Below, in pieces: positions 33,592 to 41,096 of a stretch of 64,000 nt of DNA (position 1 is the first letter of the stretch; each line of letters begins with the position of its first letter). The stretch spans positions 27,284 to 91,283 of the forward strand of contig JACZVC010000009.1 of NCBI GenBank assembly GCA_022572885.1, given 5' to 3'. The notes under the pieces are model-generated. The model made no database searches and had not been told where the DNA came from. It saw only the letters and a list, made by a program, of their open reading frames with translations. The stretch comes from Pseudomonadota bacterium (GTDB lineage Bacteria > Pseudomonadota > Gammaproteobacteria > Steroidobacterales > MnTg04). The position numbers and the translations under genes are program-made.

Positions 33592-33810
33592 GTGGGCGTT
33601 TATTTACGAAATTGGAAAAAACGGAAAGAGCAGACAACTTTCGAAATTTGGGCGGGCCGTCAGAACTGGCTTCGTGCTGGACTGATGGTCAAGGACGACC
33701 AGGACATACCCGTAACTTCCTGGCTGGAGCGGCATGTGGCTGACGGCTCGCCCAAACCTGAAAACATTAGCGACGGGCCAGGTGCGCAGGTCAGGGAGAT
33801 TGAAGAATGA
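33592..33810 (+). CDS. Small protein encoded between nrdJa and nrdJb
   Basis: This 72-residue open frame has GTG at 33592 with GAGGGGAAA just before it, and a stop that overlaps the nrdJb start (ATGA at 33807-33810). The protein is basic at the N-terminus (YLRNWKKRKEQ) and acidic at the C-terminus, without signal or membrane segment and without a motif I recognise. The coupling suggests it is translated and may set the ratio of NrdJa to NrdJb, or bind the enzyme (inference). It could also be only a coupling leader. Confidence 0.6.
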   Translation: MGVYLRNWKKRKEQTTFEIWAGRQNWLRAGLMVKDDQDIPVTSWLERHVADGSPKPENISDGPGAQVREIEE

Positions 33811-34517
33811 AGCCCGTCAAGATCAAGGGGAAAATAGTTGACTATCGGGTTGACAGAGGCGATGCGGCAGGCGCCCGGCAATCAGCCGGCAAAGCGGACC
33901 GGGAATCGGAGGCCAAACCCAAAGTTGTGCAGATGCACGAAAAACTGGAACGGCCGGAGATGCTGGAAGGGTCTACTTACAAGCTGAAAAGCCCGGGCAT
34001 GGATCATGCGATGTACATTACCATCAACGATATCGTGCTCAATTCCGGCACAGAGCATGAAGGCCGCAGACCGTTCGAGATATTTATCAATACAAAAAAT
34101 CTGGATAATTTCCAGTGGATTGTCGCGATGACGCGGATGATGTCCGCGGTGTTTCGAAAAGGGGGCGATGTCACGTTCCTGGTCGAGGAAATGAAAGCTG
34201 TTTTCGATCCACGTGGCGGTTACTGGCTGCCTGGCGGCAGATTCATGCCATCGGTGATCGCGGAACTGGGCTATATCATCGAAAGGCATTTACAGAAAAT
34301 CGGTTTGCTCGGAAAAATCGGCCTGGACGAGCATCAACGCCGGATGGTCAAAGAAAAACGTGCAGAATTTATCGAGCAAAACAGGCAAACCGACGCGTTT
34401 GTCAACACTGACTTTCCCGAGGGCGCTGAATTATGCACCAAGTGCAACACCGCGGCCCTCGTCCGCCTCGATGGGTGCATGACCTGTCTTAATTGCGGGG
34501 ATTCCAAGTGCGGCTGA
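33807..34517 (+). CDS. nrdJb: Class II ribonucleotide reductase, C-terminal TSCPD/Cys part
   Basis: This 236-residue protein corresponds to the C-terminal part of long NrdJ proteins. A TSCPD-type domain (about 45-170) is followed by a zinc/redox tail with CTKC at about 211-214 and CMTCLNCGDSKCG at the very end. These cysteines are expected to reduce the active-site disulfide of NrdJa. The first 40 residues are a charged linker. The start is coupled to the preceding small frame. A strong terminator follows, so the unit is nrdJa-small protein-nrdJb. Confidence 0.93.
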   Translation: MKPVKIKGKIVDYRVDRGDAAGARQSAGKADRESEAKPKVVQMHEKLERPEMLEGSTYKLKSPGMDHAMYITINDIVLNSGTEHEGRRPFEIFINTKNLDNFQWIVAMTRMMSAVFRKGGDVTFLVEEMKAVFDPRGGYWLPGGRFMPSVIAELGYIIERHLQKIGLLGKIGLDEHQRRMVKEKRAEFIEQNRQTDAFVNTDFPEGAELCTKCNTAALVRLDGCMTCLNCGDSKCG

Positions 34518-34547
34518 TGGGCTGCAGGATGCGGCCTGTCTGACTTT

Positions 34548-34574
34548 AAGCGGCCTTCGGGCCGCTTTTTTTTT
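34548..34574 (+). terminator. Intrinsic terminator after nrdJb
   Basis: AAGCGGCC-TTCG-GGCCGCTT is a perfect 8-bp stem with a stable TTCG tetraloop, followed by a long T run. Confidence 0.95.
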
Positions 34575-34629
34575 GCGAAAAAACAGGGTTTTCCTCCACA
34601 TACCGGCGCCGGGGCATTTGTTAACATCA

Positions 34630-34686
34630 GAAGCCCTGATCTATTCATGGGCAACAGATACGAGTTCATGAATAGATCAGGGCTTC
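34630..34686. repeat. 20-bp perfect inverted repeat with 17-bp loop
   Basis: The left arm (34630-34649) and right arm (34667-34686) are exact reverse complements over 20 bases, GAAGCCCTGATCTATTCATG on the left. The spacer is 17 bases. It lies between the nrdJb terminator and the merR-like gene. It is too long and symmetrical for an ordinary operator and lacks a T run, so it is not an intrinsic terminator. A REP/MITE-like element, an attachment or recombination site, or a structured leader are possible. Confidence 0.85.
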
Positions 34687-34717
34687 CTTAGTCTAAATCA
34701 GGAGAGCCAGACGAGAC

Positions 34718-35113
34718 ATGAGTAGAAATCAGCCAACGATCGGAACTATTGCGCGCCAGGTTGGCGTCAATGTTGAAACCATCCGTTATTACCAGCGTAT
34801 CGGGTTGGTCAAAGAGCCGCCAAAAAACGGCGGGTTTCGCTTTTACTCGGATAAAGCGGTCACAAGATTGTTATACATTCGCCGCCTGAAGAAACTGGGG
34901 TTTACTTTACGCGAAATAACCAAGCTGCTGGAAGCCGGCGCCAAAAGCTGTAGCGACGTCGGTGCAATACTGGTAAGCAAGCGGTCGGAAGTACTGCAAA
35001 AAATAGAGCAGATGCGCGCAGCGGCCGAGGAACTCGAACAGATGGAAATTGTCTGCCGGGAGCCATCATCGATTGGGTCTGGCGCCTGCCCGCTTGTTCC
35101 CGAATCTGACTAG
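34718..35113 (+). CDS. MerR-family regulator with mercury-type cysteines
   Basis: The protein is 131 residues: a winged helix (IARQVGVNVETIRYYQRIGL, about 9-28), the wing, a dimer helix (about 80-112) and a metal loop. Cysteines in KSCSD, EIVCRE and GACPLV match the spacing of Cys82, Cys117 and Cys126 of Tn21 MerR, so Hg(II) or another soft metal is a plausible ligand. No merT, merP or merA is nearby, so it acts elsewhere or on an unrecognised target. The ribosome site is weak (GGAGAG 12 bases upstream). The large inverted repeat lies 31 bases before the gene. Confidence 0.88.
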   Translation: MSRNQPTIGTIARQVGVNVETIRYYQRIGLVKEPPKNGGFRFYSDKAVTRLLYIRRLKKLGFTLREITKLLEAGAKSCSDVGAILVSKRSEVLQKIEQMRAAAEELEQMEIVCREPSSIGSGACPLVPESD

Positions 35114-35243
35114 TACCGTGGATCGGCTCAGCCAGCAATCTGGGGGTGACAAACCCGGATTTTTGCGCACAGACTGCTAGCCCGGCGCATTGATGAATAA
35201 TCTGCGCTAGAGTAGTTGTACCAACCAACGACCAGGTGCTGCA

Positions 35244-35591
35244 GTGGGCCGATTTGTAAGCAAGTCATGCTTGTTCCTGATTCTGTTATGGTCTTGCTCA
35301 CCCGTCAGTGCCGAGGCTTACCTGACGGTGGACGACTACCGGCAACTTGATGCCAGTCATCAACGGGCCTGGATTGCCGGCGTTGTGGATGGCCTGCTCC
35401 TGATGTCGCAAGGCAGGAATTTAAGCGGCCGGCGCTGGTTGCTCGACTGCATCCGCGAACGAACGATGGATCAACTGCACCAGGCGTTTTCGAAATATAT
35501 CAAGACCAACTCGGACTATTGGCAATATGCGGCAGCAGGCGAGTTCGCAATGGCGATGAACGAATCCTGTCCGAAGACACCTTTCTGGTGA
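35244..35591 (+). CDS. Small secreted protein of unknown function
   Basis: This 115-residue protein starts at GTG with CAGG 9 bases upstream. A signal peptide of about 23 residues ends near PVSAEA. The mature part has a Y-L-x-V-D-D-Y-R start, GVVDGLLLMSQGR, and two cysteines (LLDCIRER and NESCPK) that may form a disulfide. It loosely resembles small periplasmic proteins of the Rap1a/HdeA size class, but I cannot assign it. It is convergent with the dnaJ-like gene. Confidence 0.6.
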   Translation: MGRFVSKSCLFLILLWSCSPVSAEAYLTVDDYRQLDASHQRAWIAGVVDGLLLMSQGRNLSGRRWLLDCIRERTMDQLHQAFSKYIKTNSDYWQYAAAGEFAMAMNESCPKTPFW

Positions 35592-35629
35592 TTGTTCGTA
35601 CCATTCCCCGGGGCGGGTCTTCAGGCCTG

Positions 35630-36559
35630 TCAGGCCAGGTCTTTTCTCGGATCGAAGCCGAGTTCGTCCCGCATCTGCTGGTAGATGCTGCGGGATTTCG
35701 CGCTGTCCGCCGGCGGCGTAACGATTTTAAGGACGACGAATTGATTGCCCGCGGGTTTTCCCGGCAAGCCTCGACCCTTTAGCCGCAGGCGTGAATCTGT
35801 CTGTGAACCCGGCGGAATTTTCAGCGATACCTTGCCGCCGAGCGTGGGAACCTCGATCGTGCTCCCCAGCGCGGCCTCCCAGGGCGCAACCGGCAAATCC
35901 AGGTAGATGTTTTTCCCCTCGTCGCGGAAGATTCGATGCGGCATAAACTCAAGTTCCAGAAACAAGTCTCCGTTTGCCCCGCCACCGGCGCCCTTGCCTC
36001 CCTGGCCGGCCAGCCGAATCTTCTGGCCGTTGCTCACCCCTTTAGGGATTGATACTTGCAGCGTCCGTTTCGCCGATGACCTGCTAGGCGCCCGACTCAG
36101 CTCAATGCTGCGGCTGCTTCCATGATAGGCGTCTTCCAGGCTGATCCTGATTTTGGCCTGGTGGTCCGGGCCGCGGGCGGCGAATCCGTGCCGGAATCCG
36201 CGACCTGGAGGTGGCGAGCGGCCGCCGACTGCGCCACCAAAAAGCGATTCGAAAAAGTCACTGAAGGTGCCAGTGTCGCCACTTTGAGTGAACGAAAAAC
36301 CGGAGTCCCAGCTTGGCGGCGGCCTGAATTCCTGACCCTGCTTCCAGTCACTGCCAAACTGATCGTAGGCTGATCTTTTCTCAACATCCTTGAGGACTTC
36401 GTAGGCTTCGCCAAGCTCCTTAAAACGATCTTCGGCGTTCTGCTCCTTGCTGACATCGGGATGATATTTTCTGGCGCTCCGGCGGTAGGCTTTTTTGATC
36501 TCATCCTGGCTCGCGTTTCGGTCCACCCCGAGAATTTTGTAGTAATCCTGATATTTCAT
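35630..36559 (-). CDS. cbpA: DnaJ-like co-chaperone (CbpA type)
   Basis: The protein is 309 residues: a J domain (1-70) with [11 protein letters not shown] and the HPD motif in [10 protein letters not shown], a G/F-rich linker (about 75-125), then two C-terminal substrate-binding domains (about 135-300), with no zinc-finger region. This is the class II / CbpA layout; it stimulates the DnaK ATPase and can bind curved DNA in E. coli. The start is ATG 36559, where the J domain begins; the frame is open much further upstream without similarity. A heat-shock-type promoter lies 90-115 bases upstream. Confidence 0.92.
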   Translation of the reverse strand: MKYQDYYKILGVDRNASQDEIKKAYRRSARKYHPDVSKEQNAEDRFKELGEAYEVLKDVEKRSAYDQFGSDWKQGQEFRPPPSWDSGFSFTQSGDTGTFSDFFESLFGGAVGGRSPPPGRGFRHGFAARGPDHQAKIRISLEDAYHGSSRSIELSRAPSRSSAKRTLQVSIPKGVSNGQKIRLAGQGGKGAGGGANGDLFLELEFMPHRIFRDEGKNIYLDLPVAPWEAALGSTIEVPTLGGKVSLKIPPGSQTDSRLRLKGRGLPGKPAGNQFVVLKIVTPPADSAKSRSIYQQMRDELGFDPRKDLA

Positions 36560-36648
36560 TTCGAGCCTCGTCTGCAGCAAGATCACGGTACACCAGGAAC
36601 CGGCCATTTTGGCAACCGGCACATGTCGCTCCATGATGGCCCTTTTTT

Positions 36649-36673
36649 TGGGGGCTTTGACGCTGAACTCAAG
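36649..36673 (-). promoter_or_regulatory. Candidate heat-shock promoter of the dnaJ-like gene
   Basis: On the minus strand CTTGAG (36673-36668), then 13 bases, then CCCCCA (36654-36649), resembling the sigma-32 -35 and -10 elements. The leader would be about 80 bases. Confidence 0.5.
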
Positions 36674-36724
36674 TTTAGCCCTTTGTGCTGATGCTCGGGC
36701 CGCAAAAACTGCTACAGTCGAAAC

Positions 36725-37123
36725 ATGCCCGGCCCAGCGCAAAAGATTATCAGAGCGCCGTTGATAGGGGCCGCGATTTTGCTGGTCGCAGGAGCATGCA
36801 CGAGCGTACCGGTCGGCGGGTCCGGCTCCTCCGGATTGCTATCTGTCATCTCCGGTGATCTCAGGTTGCGTTTTAATGGCCCGGTGAATGTTTATTTGCG
36901 CAAAGTTGACGATACTCGGCTTGGCATGTTCAAAAACCGTATACGCGTGGCGCCCGGTTCACACGTATTGCTGGTCGATTGTGAAGTGAAGGATGCGGGT
37001 GGCACATCGAGGTATGTACTGAATGTAACCACCGTTGCCGGCGTCGATTACCGTTTGCGGGCGGTGATGGCCAGCGGCAACCGTCGCTGCTCGGCAGTGG
37101 AAATGGTCGAAGTTTCCCACTGA
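36725..37123 (+). CDS. Predicted lipoprotein of unknown function
   Basis: This 132-residue protein has a lipobox VAGAC (C25) after a hydrophobic signal. The mature part is beta-rich, with [25 protein letters not shown] and a closing [11 protein letters not shown], so two cysteines could pair. The pattern of a short beta-sandwich with an 'APG.H.L' strand recalls PEGA-like surface domains, but this is weak. It begins only 50 bases from the candidate dnaJ promoter on the other strand. Confidence 0.65.
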   Translation: MPGPAQKIIRAPLIGAAILLVAGACTSVPVGGSGSSGLLSVISGDLRLRFNGPVNVYLRKVDDTRLGMFKNRIRVAPGSHVLLVDCEVKDAGGTSRYVLNVTTVAGVDYRLRAVMASGNRRCSAVEMVEVSH

Positions 37124-37272
37124 AGCACCATTTTCGTCCGTAGTTCGGTCCGCCGTCCGGCGGTAATGCGAACTGCGTCACGCTGTGCGTTTTTGCGGCC
37201 GCTTATTATGTCTCCTCTCGGGGCGGTGTCTCCGGGCAGTCCAGGGCAAGAATCAACAGCGGGGGCAACTGT

Positions 37273-38640
37273 ATGGAAGCCATAATCGATGGCCGCAAGG
37301 CAATGTCGATTAATTGGGAGGGCTCCGCGATCACCCGTCCCAGAATGGTGGTCAAGCCCGAACGCGTTTCCGAACTGATTGACATTATTAGGAACGAGAA
37401 AAAGTATCCAGCGCCGGTTCGGGCCGTTGGTTTTCAACATTCGATCACTCGTTGCGCAGTCGCCGATGGCGGCACGATCATCGATATGGGCAACTTCAAC
37501 CGGATACTGGAATTCGGGCAGCGTCACGTTCGGGTGCAGGCCGGTGTACGCATTTACGACCTGGTCAAGGCGCTGGCCGATCGTGGGCTTCAGCTTTGCG
37601 CCTGTCCGGAATTTGGCGATATCAGCGCCGGCAGCGTGGCCTGCACATCGAATCGATACATATCTTCGCGCGGCATTCTGGGACAGATTTCTTCGACCGT
37701 CGTCGGTATGAAGCTGGTGACCCCGCAAGGAACGAAGCTCAATGTGACGGCCAAGCAGCCGGATATGCTTAACGTCATGCGCAGCAGCTTCGGTCTGCTG
37801 GGTATCGTTTACGAGGTAACTTTTGCGGTACGCGACAAAATCGGCTTCGTGGTCGAACGTCGGCAAATGGACCTCGACGATCTGTCGCTGGCAATGGCCG
37901 GGTTAAGCGGTGATGGCATCGGTGTCAGGCTGACTCTGTACCCGTTCTCCAACAAGGCACAGCTTGAGACCCGGCATTCCGTGAAGCTGGAGACGGCAAC
38001 CAGGCAGTGGCTGCCGACATTGCGGGCATGGGGTTGGAATTGCTTCGTGCCGTTTGTGGCCCAGCTGCTGAAGCGGCTGGTACCAGGCAACGGCCTGCGG
38101 GGCAAACAGCTCGATATCCTGCTGTTCCAGGCGCAGAAGATGTTTACGAGGCTGTCACACGACCGTATCGCAGAAATGTCGGCGGTTTGCCTGCCACGAT
38201 GCCGTATGCCCAAATGGGCCAGGTGCACTTACACCACCTGGGCATTTCCAGCCGATGATTTCTCACTGCTGATTGAAAAATATGTCGCTTTTTGTTTGCA
38301 ATACAAACGCGACCATGGTTTCCGCTGTGATCTCCCGACCCAGGCGCTTTTCGTGCCAAAGGACCCCGCCAGCTTGCTTTCCTATGCCGCTGACGGGGAT
38401 GTCTTTACGCTCGATGTATTTAGCAGCGGCGGCAAGGGCTGGGAGGATTTTCTGATCGACCTGAACCGGTTTTGCTCAGCCAGCGGCGGCGTGCCGCTGC
38501 TCAATCAGACCAAACTTCTGTCACAGCGGCAAGCGGCCAGGGGACTGGGCCGCAAGCTGATGACTTTTAAGCGGCTACGGCGGAATGTAGATCGTCAAAA
38601 CCGCCTGTCGAGCACCTTCTACCAGCCCCTGGTCGGCTGA
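37273..38640 (+). CDS. FAD-linked oxidase, aldonolactone-oxidase-like
   Basis: The protein is 455 residues, VAO/PCMH type. FAD-binding elements are RPRMVVKPERVSELI, PVRAVGFQHSIT (the GxxHS motif) and FGDISAGSVACTS. The C-terminal half resembles the D-arabinono-1,4-lactone / L-gulonolactone oxidase family. These oxidise sugar lactones or polyols, often with oxygen. The substrate is unknown; no signal peptide is seen, so it is probably cytoplasmic or membrane-associated. A GGGGGC ribosome site lies 7 bases before the ATG. Confidence 0.82.
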   Translation: MEAIIDGRKAMSINWEGSAITRPRMVVKPERVSELIDIIRNEKKYPAPVRAVGFQHSITRCAVADGGTIIDMGNFNRILEFGQRHVRVQAGVRIYDLVKALADRGLQLCACPEFGDISAGSVACTSNRYISSRGILGQISSTVVGMKLVTPQGTKLNVTAKQPDMLNVMRSSFGLLGIVYEVTFAVRDKIGFVVERRQMDLDDLSLAMAGLSGDGIGVRLTLYPFSNKAQLETRHSVKLETATRQWLPTLRAWGWNCFVPFVAQLLKRLVPGNGLRGKQLDILLFQAQKMFTRLSHDRIAEMSAVCLPRCRMPKWARCTYTTWAFPADDFSLLIEKYVAFCLQYKRDHGFRCDLPTQALFVPKDPASLLSYAADGDVFTLDVFSSGGKGWEDFLIDLNRFCSASGGVPLLNQTKLLSQRQAARGLGRKLMTFKRLRRNVDRQNRLSSTFYQPLVG

Positions 38641-38706
38641 ACAAACCCGCACAATAACCGGGTCGGCAATCCAGGCTCTGTTATCATTTGTCCGGCGGGG
38701 TGTGCG

Positions 38707-39105
38707 ATGGGACCAATCAGTATGCTGGGCAATTTATTGTGGCTTTTTCTGGGCCCGGGCATAGTCTGTTTTTTCTTTTGGGTAATTGCCGGCAGCATCA
38801 TGGCCCTGACGATTGTCGGAATGCCCTTTGCGATCGCTTGTTTCCGAATTGCCGGGTTTGCGGCGCTGCCATTTGGCCGAACGCTGGTCGATGCCGAGGA
38901 AGTCGGTGAGCAAAGGATTTTAGGTACCACATTTTTTGCCATACTCTGGATGTTACTGGCCGGCGTCTGGCTGACGATGTTTCACCTGATTATCGGGTTC
39001 CTGTATTTCATCACCATTATCGGGATCCCGTTCGCGCTCGCCCATTTCAAGCTGGCGATGGTCTCGTTCAACCCGCTGGGGAAACGGATCGCCTATCCCG
39101 GATAA
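38707..39105 (+). CDS. yccF: YccF-domain inner-membrane protein
   Basis: The 132-residue protein consists of two YccF repeats, each a membrane hairpin. ALTIVGMPFAIACFRIAGFAALPFGR and TIIGIPFALAHFKLAMVSFNPLGK show the repeated GxPFAxxxFxxA...PxG pattern. The function is unknown in E. coli as well. It follows the FAD oxidase by 66 bases. Confidence 0.9.
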   Translation: MGPISMLGNLLWLFLGPGIVCFFFWVIAGSIMALTIVGMPFAIACFRIAGFAALPFGRTLVDAEEVGEQRILGTTFFAILWMLLAGVWLTMFHLIIGFLYFITIIGIPFALAHFKLAMVSFNPLGKRIAYPG

Positions 39106-39234
39106 CGTTTCGGCTGCGGCTGCGGGCAAAACGCTGCATAGGTTGGACCCCGGCAAGAGAGTCTTGTCGGCGGCAGGCACGACTGGCTACAATGCCGCTC
39201 CGCCAGCGAGACCAGGTCAAATTCGGGGAAATGC

Positions 39235-40866
39235 ATGCCCAGTTCCATTGTCAGTACACCCCCCCCGTTCAACGAAGCTATTGGCACCTTTGCGCCAGGG
39301 AGCGCTGAGCGCGCATCGTTGAAAGCCAGGCTCGCCGCCATGTTGGACCAGCAGTTGGAGATTCCGGTCGTGGTCGGGGAGCGCGAAATTCACACCGGCA
39401 AGGTGGCAGAGAGCAGGGCGCCGCACGACCACGGCCATTTGTTGGGCAGATATCACGAGGCCGGGGAAAACGAAGTTGCGCTCGCCATCGCAGCATCGAC
39501 CAGTGTGAAGAGTCATTGGGCTTCGATGAACTGGGAGGACCGCGCGGCAATTTTTCTGAAGGCGGCAGACCTGCTCGCCGGACCTTATCGAGACGAGATC
39601 AATGCGGCGACCATGCTCTGCCAGAGCAAAACGGTTTTCCAGGCGGAAATAGACGCCGCCTGCGAGCTCGTGGATTTCTGGCGTTTCAACGTGCATTTCA
39701 TGGAGCAGCTTTACGCGGTGCAGCCGGAATCCGCCGATGGCATGTGGAACACCATGGACTACCGGCCTTTGGAAGGTTTTGTTTTCGCCGTGTCGCCGTT
39801 CAATTTCACATCGATCGCCGGTAACCTGCCGACCGCACCCGCGATTATGGGCAACACGGTATTGTGGAAACCATCGTCGACCCAGACCTACAGTGCCTGG
39901 GTCATCATGAAGGTTCTACGCGAGGCGGGCCTGCCGGCGGGCGTGATCAGTTTCCTGCCGGGCGAAGGGGCCGCAATCGGAGGGCCGGTCCTGGCAAGCC
40001 CTGATCTTGCCGGGATACATTTTACCGGCAGCACGCCTACATTCAGGCATTTATGGCGTACGGTCGGGGAGAATATCGAACGCTATCACAGTTATCCGCG
40101 GCTGGTCGGGGAGACCGGCGGCAAGGATTTTGTATTCGCCCATCCCAGCGCCCACGTGCAGTCACTGGTGACCGCGCTGGTGCGCGGCGCCTTTGAGTAC
40201 CAGGGACAGAAATGCTCGGCGGCGAGCCGTGCGTTCATACCGGCCAGCCTCTGGGACGAAGTCATAGCCGGCATGCTGGAACAGATGAGCCGGATCAAAA
40301 TGGGTTCGCCGCTGGAGTTCGGTAATTTTGTGTGTGCGGTTATCGACAAAAAAGCGTACGACAAGATCAGCGGTTATATTGCCCACGTAAAGAACAGCGA
40401 TGATCACCGGATTCTGGCAGGTGGTGAATGCGATGACAGCCAGGGGTATTTCATCAGCCCGACCCTGGTCGAAGCCGACAGCCCGCATTCCAGGCTGATG
40501 TGCGAGGAAATCTTCGGTCCGATCCTGACCATGTATCGTTATCTGGACCAGCGCATGGATGAAACGCTTGCAGAAGTAGAGAAAGCTAGCCCTTACGCAT
40601 TGACCGGCGCGATCTTCTGTCGCGACCGCGCCGAGATACAGCGCATGAGTATGGCGCTGCGCTCCGCAGCCGGTAATTTCTATATCAACGACAAGCCGAC
40701 CGGCGCCGTGGTTGGCCAGCAGCCATTCGGCGGTGGCCGCGCCAGCGGAACCAACGACAAGGCCGGCAGCATTTACAACCTGGTGCGCTGGATGTCGCCG
40801 CGGGTCATCAAGGAAACTTTCGCCCCGCCACAGGATTTTCCCTATCCGCACATGGGTGAGGACTAG
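39235..40866 (+). CDS. pruA: L-glutamate gamma-semialdehyde dehydrogenase (P5C dehydrogenase)
   Basis: The protein is 543 residues, an aldehyde dehydrogenase of the mammalian ALDH4A1 type rather than the proteobacterial PutA fusion. The catalytic Cys is in YQGQKCSAASRA, the catalytic Glu in LVGETGGKDF, and FTGSTPTF is the NAD-binding turn. It oxidises glutamate semialdehyde to glutamate, the last step of proline and ornithine breakdown. rocD near 51 kb supplies the same semialdehyde from ornithine. No proline dehydrogenase is in the window. GGGGAA precedes the ATG. Confidence 0.95.
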   Translation: MPSSIVSTPPPFNEAIGTFAPGSAERASLKARLAAMLDQQLEIPVVVGEREIHTGKVAESRAPHDHGHLLGRYHEAGENEVALAIAASTSVKSHWASMNWEDRAAIFLKAADLLAGPYRDEINAATMLCQSKTVFQAEIDAACELVDFWRFNVHFMEQLYAVQPESADGMWNTMDYRPLEGFVFAVSPFNFTSIAGNLPTAPAIMGNTVLWKPSSTQTYSAWVIMKVLREAGLPAGVISFLPGEGAAIGGPVLASPDLAGIHFTGSTPTFRHLWRTVGENIERYHSYPRLVGETGGKDFVFAHPSAHVQSLVTALVRGAFEYQGQKCSAASRAFIPASLWDEVIAGMLEQMSRIKMGSPLEFGNFVCAVIDKKAYDKISGYIAHVKNSDDHRILAGGECDDSQGYFISPTLVEADSPHSRLMCEEIFGPILTMYRYLDQRMDETLAEVEKASPYALTGAIFCRDRAEIQRMSMALRSAAGNFYINDKPTGAVVGQQPFGGGRASGTNDKAGSIYNLVRWMSPRVIKETFAPPQDFPYPHMGED

Positions 40867-40870
40867 CAGG

Positions 40871-41050
40871 CTGTTGAAAAAGCGGCCGATGCTCGCGTTG
40901 GGTTTCGATAGTGGCGTTATCTTGCTGACCACGATGCCGGTGCTTAATTTTGTCGCCATGCCGGCGGTGGTCATCTGCGCAACCTTGCTTTGGACGGCGC
41001 AACTGAAAAAGGCAACGCTGGCTGTGCGGGGCGGCGACGAATCGGCTTGA
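40871..41050 (+). pseudogene. Remnant of an EI24/CysZ-family membrane protein (C-terminal end)
   Basis: Directly after pruA an open stretch encodes about 58 residues that resemble the C-terminal end of EI24-domain (CysZ-like) proteins: ALGFDSGVILLTTMPVLNF, then VAMPAVVICATLLW and a short basic tail. The remaining helices of the domain are absent, because the upstream DNA is pruA. An ATG at 40889 could give a 53-residue single-hairpin protein, but the preceding sequence lacks a ribosome site. It is most simply a decayed or deleted gene. Confidence 0.6.
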
Positions 41051-41096
41051 ACCGGCTATGATATTGGCCTGCGCCCACAGACAATACGAGGCAATC

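Noticed and set aside
34334..34669. Minus-strand frame of 111 codons starting in the inverted repeat
   Set aside because: It runs through the terminator and antisense to the nrdJb end; the apparent start is part of the palindrome.
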